Positions 4,475-5,218 of a DNA stretch of 5,218 nt are shown here, one piece after another. The stretch lies in contig JAUVWK010000225.1 of assembly GCA_030604165.1 (NCBI GenBank), positions 1-5,218 of the forward strand, written 5' to 3'. Each line of letters opens with the position of its first letter. The stretch's first letter is position 1. The stretch is from Alphaproteobacteria bacterium. Its GTDB lineage: Bacteria; Pseudomonadota; Alphaproteobacteria; UBA828. Position numbers and translations under genes: made by a program. The notes under the pieces are model-generated. The model saw nothing but the letters and a program-made list of their open reading frames with translations. It was not told the DNA's origin and made no database searches.

Positions 4475-4640
4475 GCAATAAAAACCGAAGGCGACCAAAC
4501 AAAAAGTTGGGGATAACTTAGAGTAATGTTTCACAAGTTATGTATTGATTATCCACAATTTTATCCACAGCGCGCTTTTGAACAATAGATAATCGCACGC
4601 TCCCAGCTATTTACCCGGATAACGTTCGTGCGCGCACGAA
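4475..4640. other. AT-rich DnaA-box cluster, replication-origin-like
   Basis: Two perfect DnaA boxes, TTATCCACA at 4549-4557 and 4561-4569, lie in the same orientation 12 bp apart. A third, TTATCCCCA on the - strand (4516-4508), has one mismatch. Around them the DNA is abruptly AT-rich: 4501-4560 has 28% GC by hand count, against over 70% in parts of the preceding 400 bp. An inverted repeat, ATAACTT/AAGTTAT (4513-4519, 4535-4541), lies between the boxes. DnaA protein opens origins at such clusters. The flanking genes are not the usual alphaproteobacterial origin neighbours, so this could be oriC, a DnaA-titration site or a DnaA-controlled promoter. The boxes are certain; the role is inferred. 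Confidence 0.5.
4625..4640. repeat. Perfect 16-bp palindrome
   Basis: TTCGTGCGCGCACGAA is a perfect palindrome, about 55 bp to the right of the second DnaA box. It could be a dimeric regulator site or a small cruciform. It lies in the non-coding gap between the DnaA boxes and the cupin gene. Confidence 0.7.
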
Positions 4641-4710
4641 ATCGCCGGCACTTAGACTTAGAAAACAAAGCAGCCTCAATAATTCCGATTGGCCAGCGTG
4701 CCGCCCTTGA

Positions 4711-4731
4711 AGCGCCTGACGCAGCGCCTGA
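4711..4731. repeat. Two 9-bp direct repeats just past the cupin stop
   Basis: AGCGCCTGA occurs at 4711-4719 and 4723-4731, separated by CGC and so with a 12-bp period. The second copy ends 10 bp before the cupin stop codon. The core also echoes the GGCGC of the sequence touching the stop. No terminator with a T-run is formed. Its role is unknown. Confidence 0.5.
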
Positions 4732-4741
4732 GGCCGCGCCT

Positions 4742-5023
4742 CTAAATGACTTCGACCTCAATGAAAATCACGTCGTCGGTCGAGCTCGGATTGATCACAT
4801 CGTGCTCCACGCCGACGTTGCGGAAATAAGGCGTGCCGAGGCTCAGTTCGATGGTCCGCTCGCCGTCCGGCTCTTTCAACAGGAGCTGGCCGTCGGTCAC
4901 CGGAACCACGACATAGTCGTACTCGTGCCGATGCCATCCGGTAGCCTCGCCCGGCTTGAAATGCCATTGCGTCACGCGCACCCGCTCATTCTCGATCAAC
5001 CGTGTCGGCGTCGCCTCGGTCAT
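4742..5023 (-). CDS. Small cupin-domain protein (BauB-like)
   Basis: A 93-residue single-domain cupin, a small metal-binding beta-barrel. It resembles proteins annotated as BauB, linked to beta-alanine use, in its opening PTRLIENERVRVTQWHFKPG and in GWHRHEYDYVVVPVTDG (29-45). The barrel metal ligands would be His31, His33 and His74 (GVEHDVINPS), with Glu34 directly after the HxH pair rather than three or four residues later. ATG 5023 is chosen because GGAGG lies 5 nt upstream and family members begin near TRLIEN; an upstream in-frame ATG at 5074 would add 17 unlikely residues. The gene follows another - strand gene after about 120 bp and may share its transcript. The reaction is unknown; a small-molecule enzyme or binding protein is likely. 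Confidence 0.88.
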   Translation of the reverse strand: MTEATPTRLIENERVRVTQWHFKPGEATGWHRHEYDYVVVPVTDGQLLLKEPDGERTIELSLGTPYFRNVGVEHDVINPSSTDDVIFIEVEVI

Positions 5024-5143
5024 GTTGTCCTCCCGATCCGCTTGTTTGGCTCGTGCAAAACTCTCAGGTTTCAAGATTCTCAGTTTCCGGGGCCCGAGAC
5101 AAGCGTAGCCGTGGGCCGGAGCCGTTCAAACCGCTCCTTGGTA
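5024..5143 (-). other. Spacer upstream of the cupin gene
   Basis: This 120-bp gap holds the cupin Shine-Dalgarno (GGGAGG) and two similar blocks on the - strand, GAAACTGAGA and GAAACCTGAGA, 15-16 bp apart. A GGCCC/GGGCC inverted pair flanks a 17-nt loop nearer the upstream gene. Most of a 17-bp sequence (5130-5146), shared exactly with 2036-2052, lies at its far end. No convincing -35/-10 pair was found, so the cupin gene may be read through from upstream or use an unrecognised promoter. Confidence 0.4.
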
Positions 5144-5218
5144 CTAGTCGTCGCGCCGGGGCGGCTCCAGCAGACCCAGGCTATGCCTGTCGATGGCCAC
5201 GCTTTTCACCAGGGCATA
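5144..5218 (-). CDS. 3' end of an unidentified protein (partial)
   Basis: From the right edge, 24 codons run in frame to a TAG at 5146-5144. The tail begins YALVKSVAIDRH and ends SLGLLEPPRRDD. About 20 of the 24 codons end in G or C, which supports real coding. The pattern of a Lys-containing helix, then G-x-x-x-PP and a short charged end, recalls the C-terminus of dihydrodipicolinate-synthase (DapA) family lyases. That is a weak resemblance and I do not assign it. The gene lies upstream of the cupin on the same strand and may share its transcript. Confidence 0.6.
   Translation of the reverse strand, partial: YALVKSVAIDRHSLGLLEPPRRDD

Noticed and set aside
4561..4761. 66-codon - strand frame past the cupin gene
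   Set aside because: It overlaps the cupin end in another frame, runs through the DnaA-box region and has shadow-like composition.

Overview
The window is GC-rich chromosomal DNA, most likely from an alphaproteobacterium (a Rhizobiales or Rhodospirillales type). The protein families point that way: a PstS that keeps the family's GSSTVYPF and STGTGGG motifs, an ArsR + SRPBCC (AHSA1-type) pair, and a BauB-like small cupin. G/C at third codon positions is strong in most genes. The assignment is by family resemblance only; no rRNA or other marker gene is present.

Layout, left to right. (1) The 3' end of an unidentified + strand gene (1-95) faces pstS on the - strand (121-1167), with a small hairpin between the two stops. 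pstS has its own Pho box (1252-1269) and is not followed by pstCAB. (2) Positions 1270-2226 form a lower-GC patch. It holds a GIY-YIG-type small protein on the - strand (1483-1842), an uncertain + strand small ORF, and an uncertain 41-codon - strand ORF with a good ribosome binding site. (3) A + strand two-gene operon, arsR (2227-2577) then SRPBCC/AHSA1 (2571-3026), overlaps by 7 bp. A perfect palindrome covers the arsR start codon, and the promoter spacing suggests a leaderless transcript. (4) A glutathione S-transferase gene (3151-3780, +) follows, behind a 2 x 17-bp tandem repeat. (5) About 960 bp without a convincing gene separates the convergent GST and cupin genes. This interval holds three 21-bp tandem repeats that begin inside the GST gene, then about 600 bp of GC-rich and very strongly base-paired sequence. 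An AT-rich stretch follows with two perfect DnaA boxes and one near-perfect box, then a 16-bp palindrome. (6) On the - strand are a 93-residue cupin (4742-5023) and, upstream of it, the 3' end of another gene (5144-5218).

How the parts may work together. pstS supplies the periplasmic phosphate-binding protein under PhoB control. The ArsR repressor probably controls itself and the co-translated SRPBCC protein, and perhaps the nearby GST. The most interesting part is 3765-4640: the tandem repeats, the dense RNA-like folding and the DnaA-box cluster are not explained by any protein gene. They fit either an undescribed structured RNA, an origin-like DnaA-binding region, or both side by side. All function calls come from reading the sequence; no database search was run.
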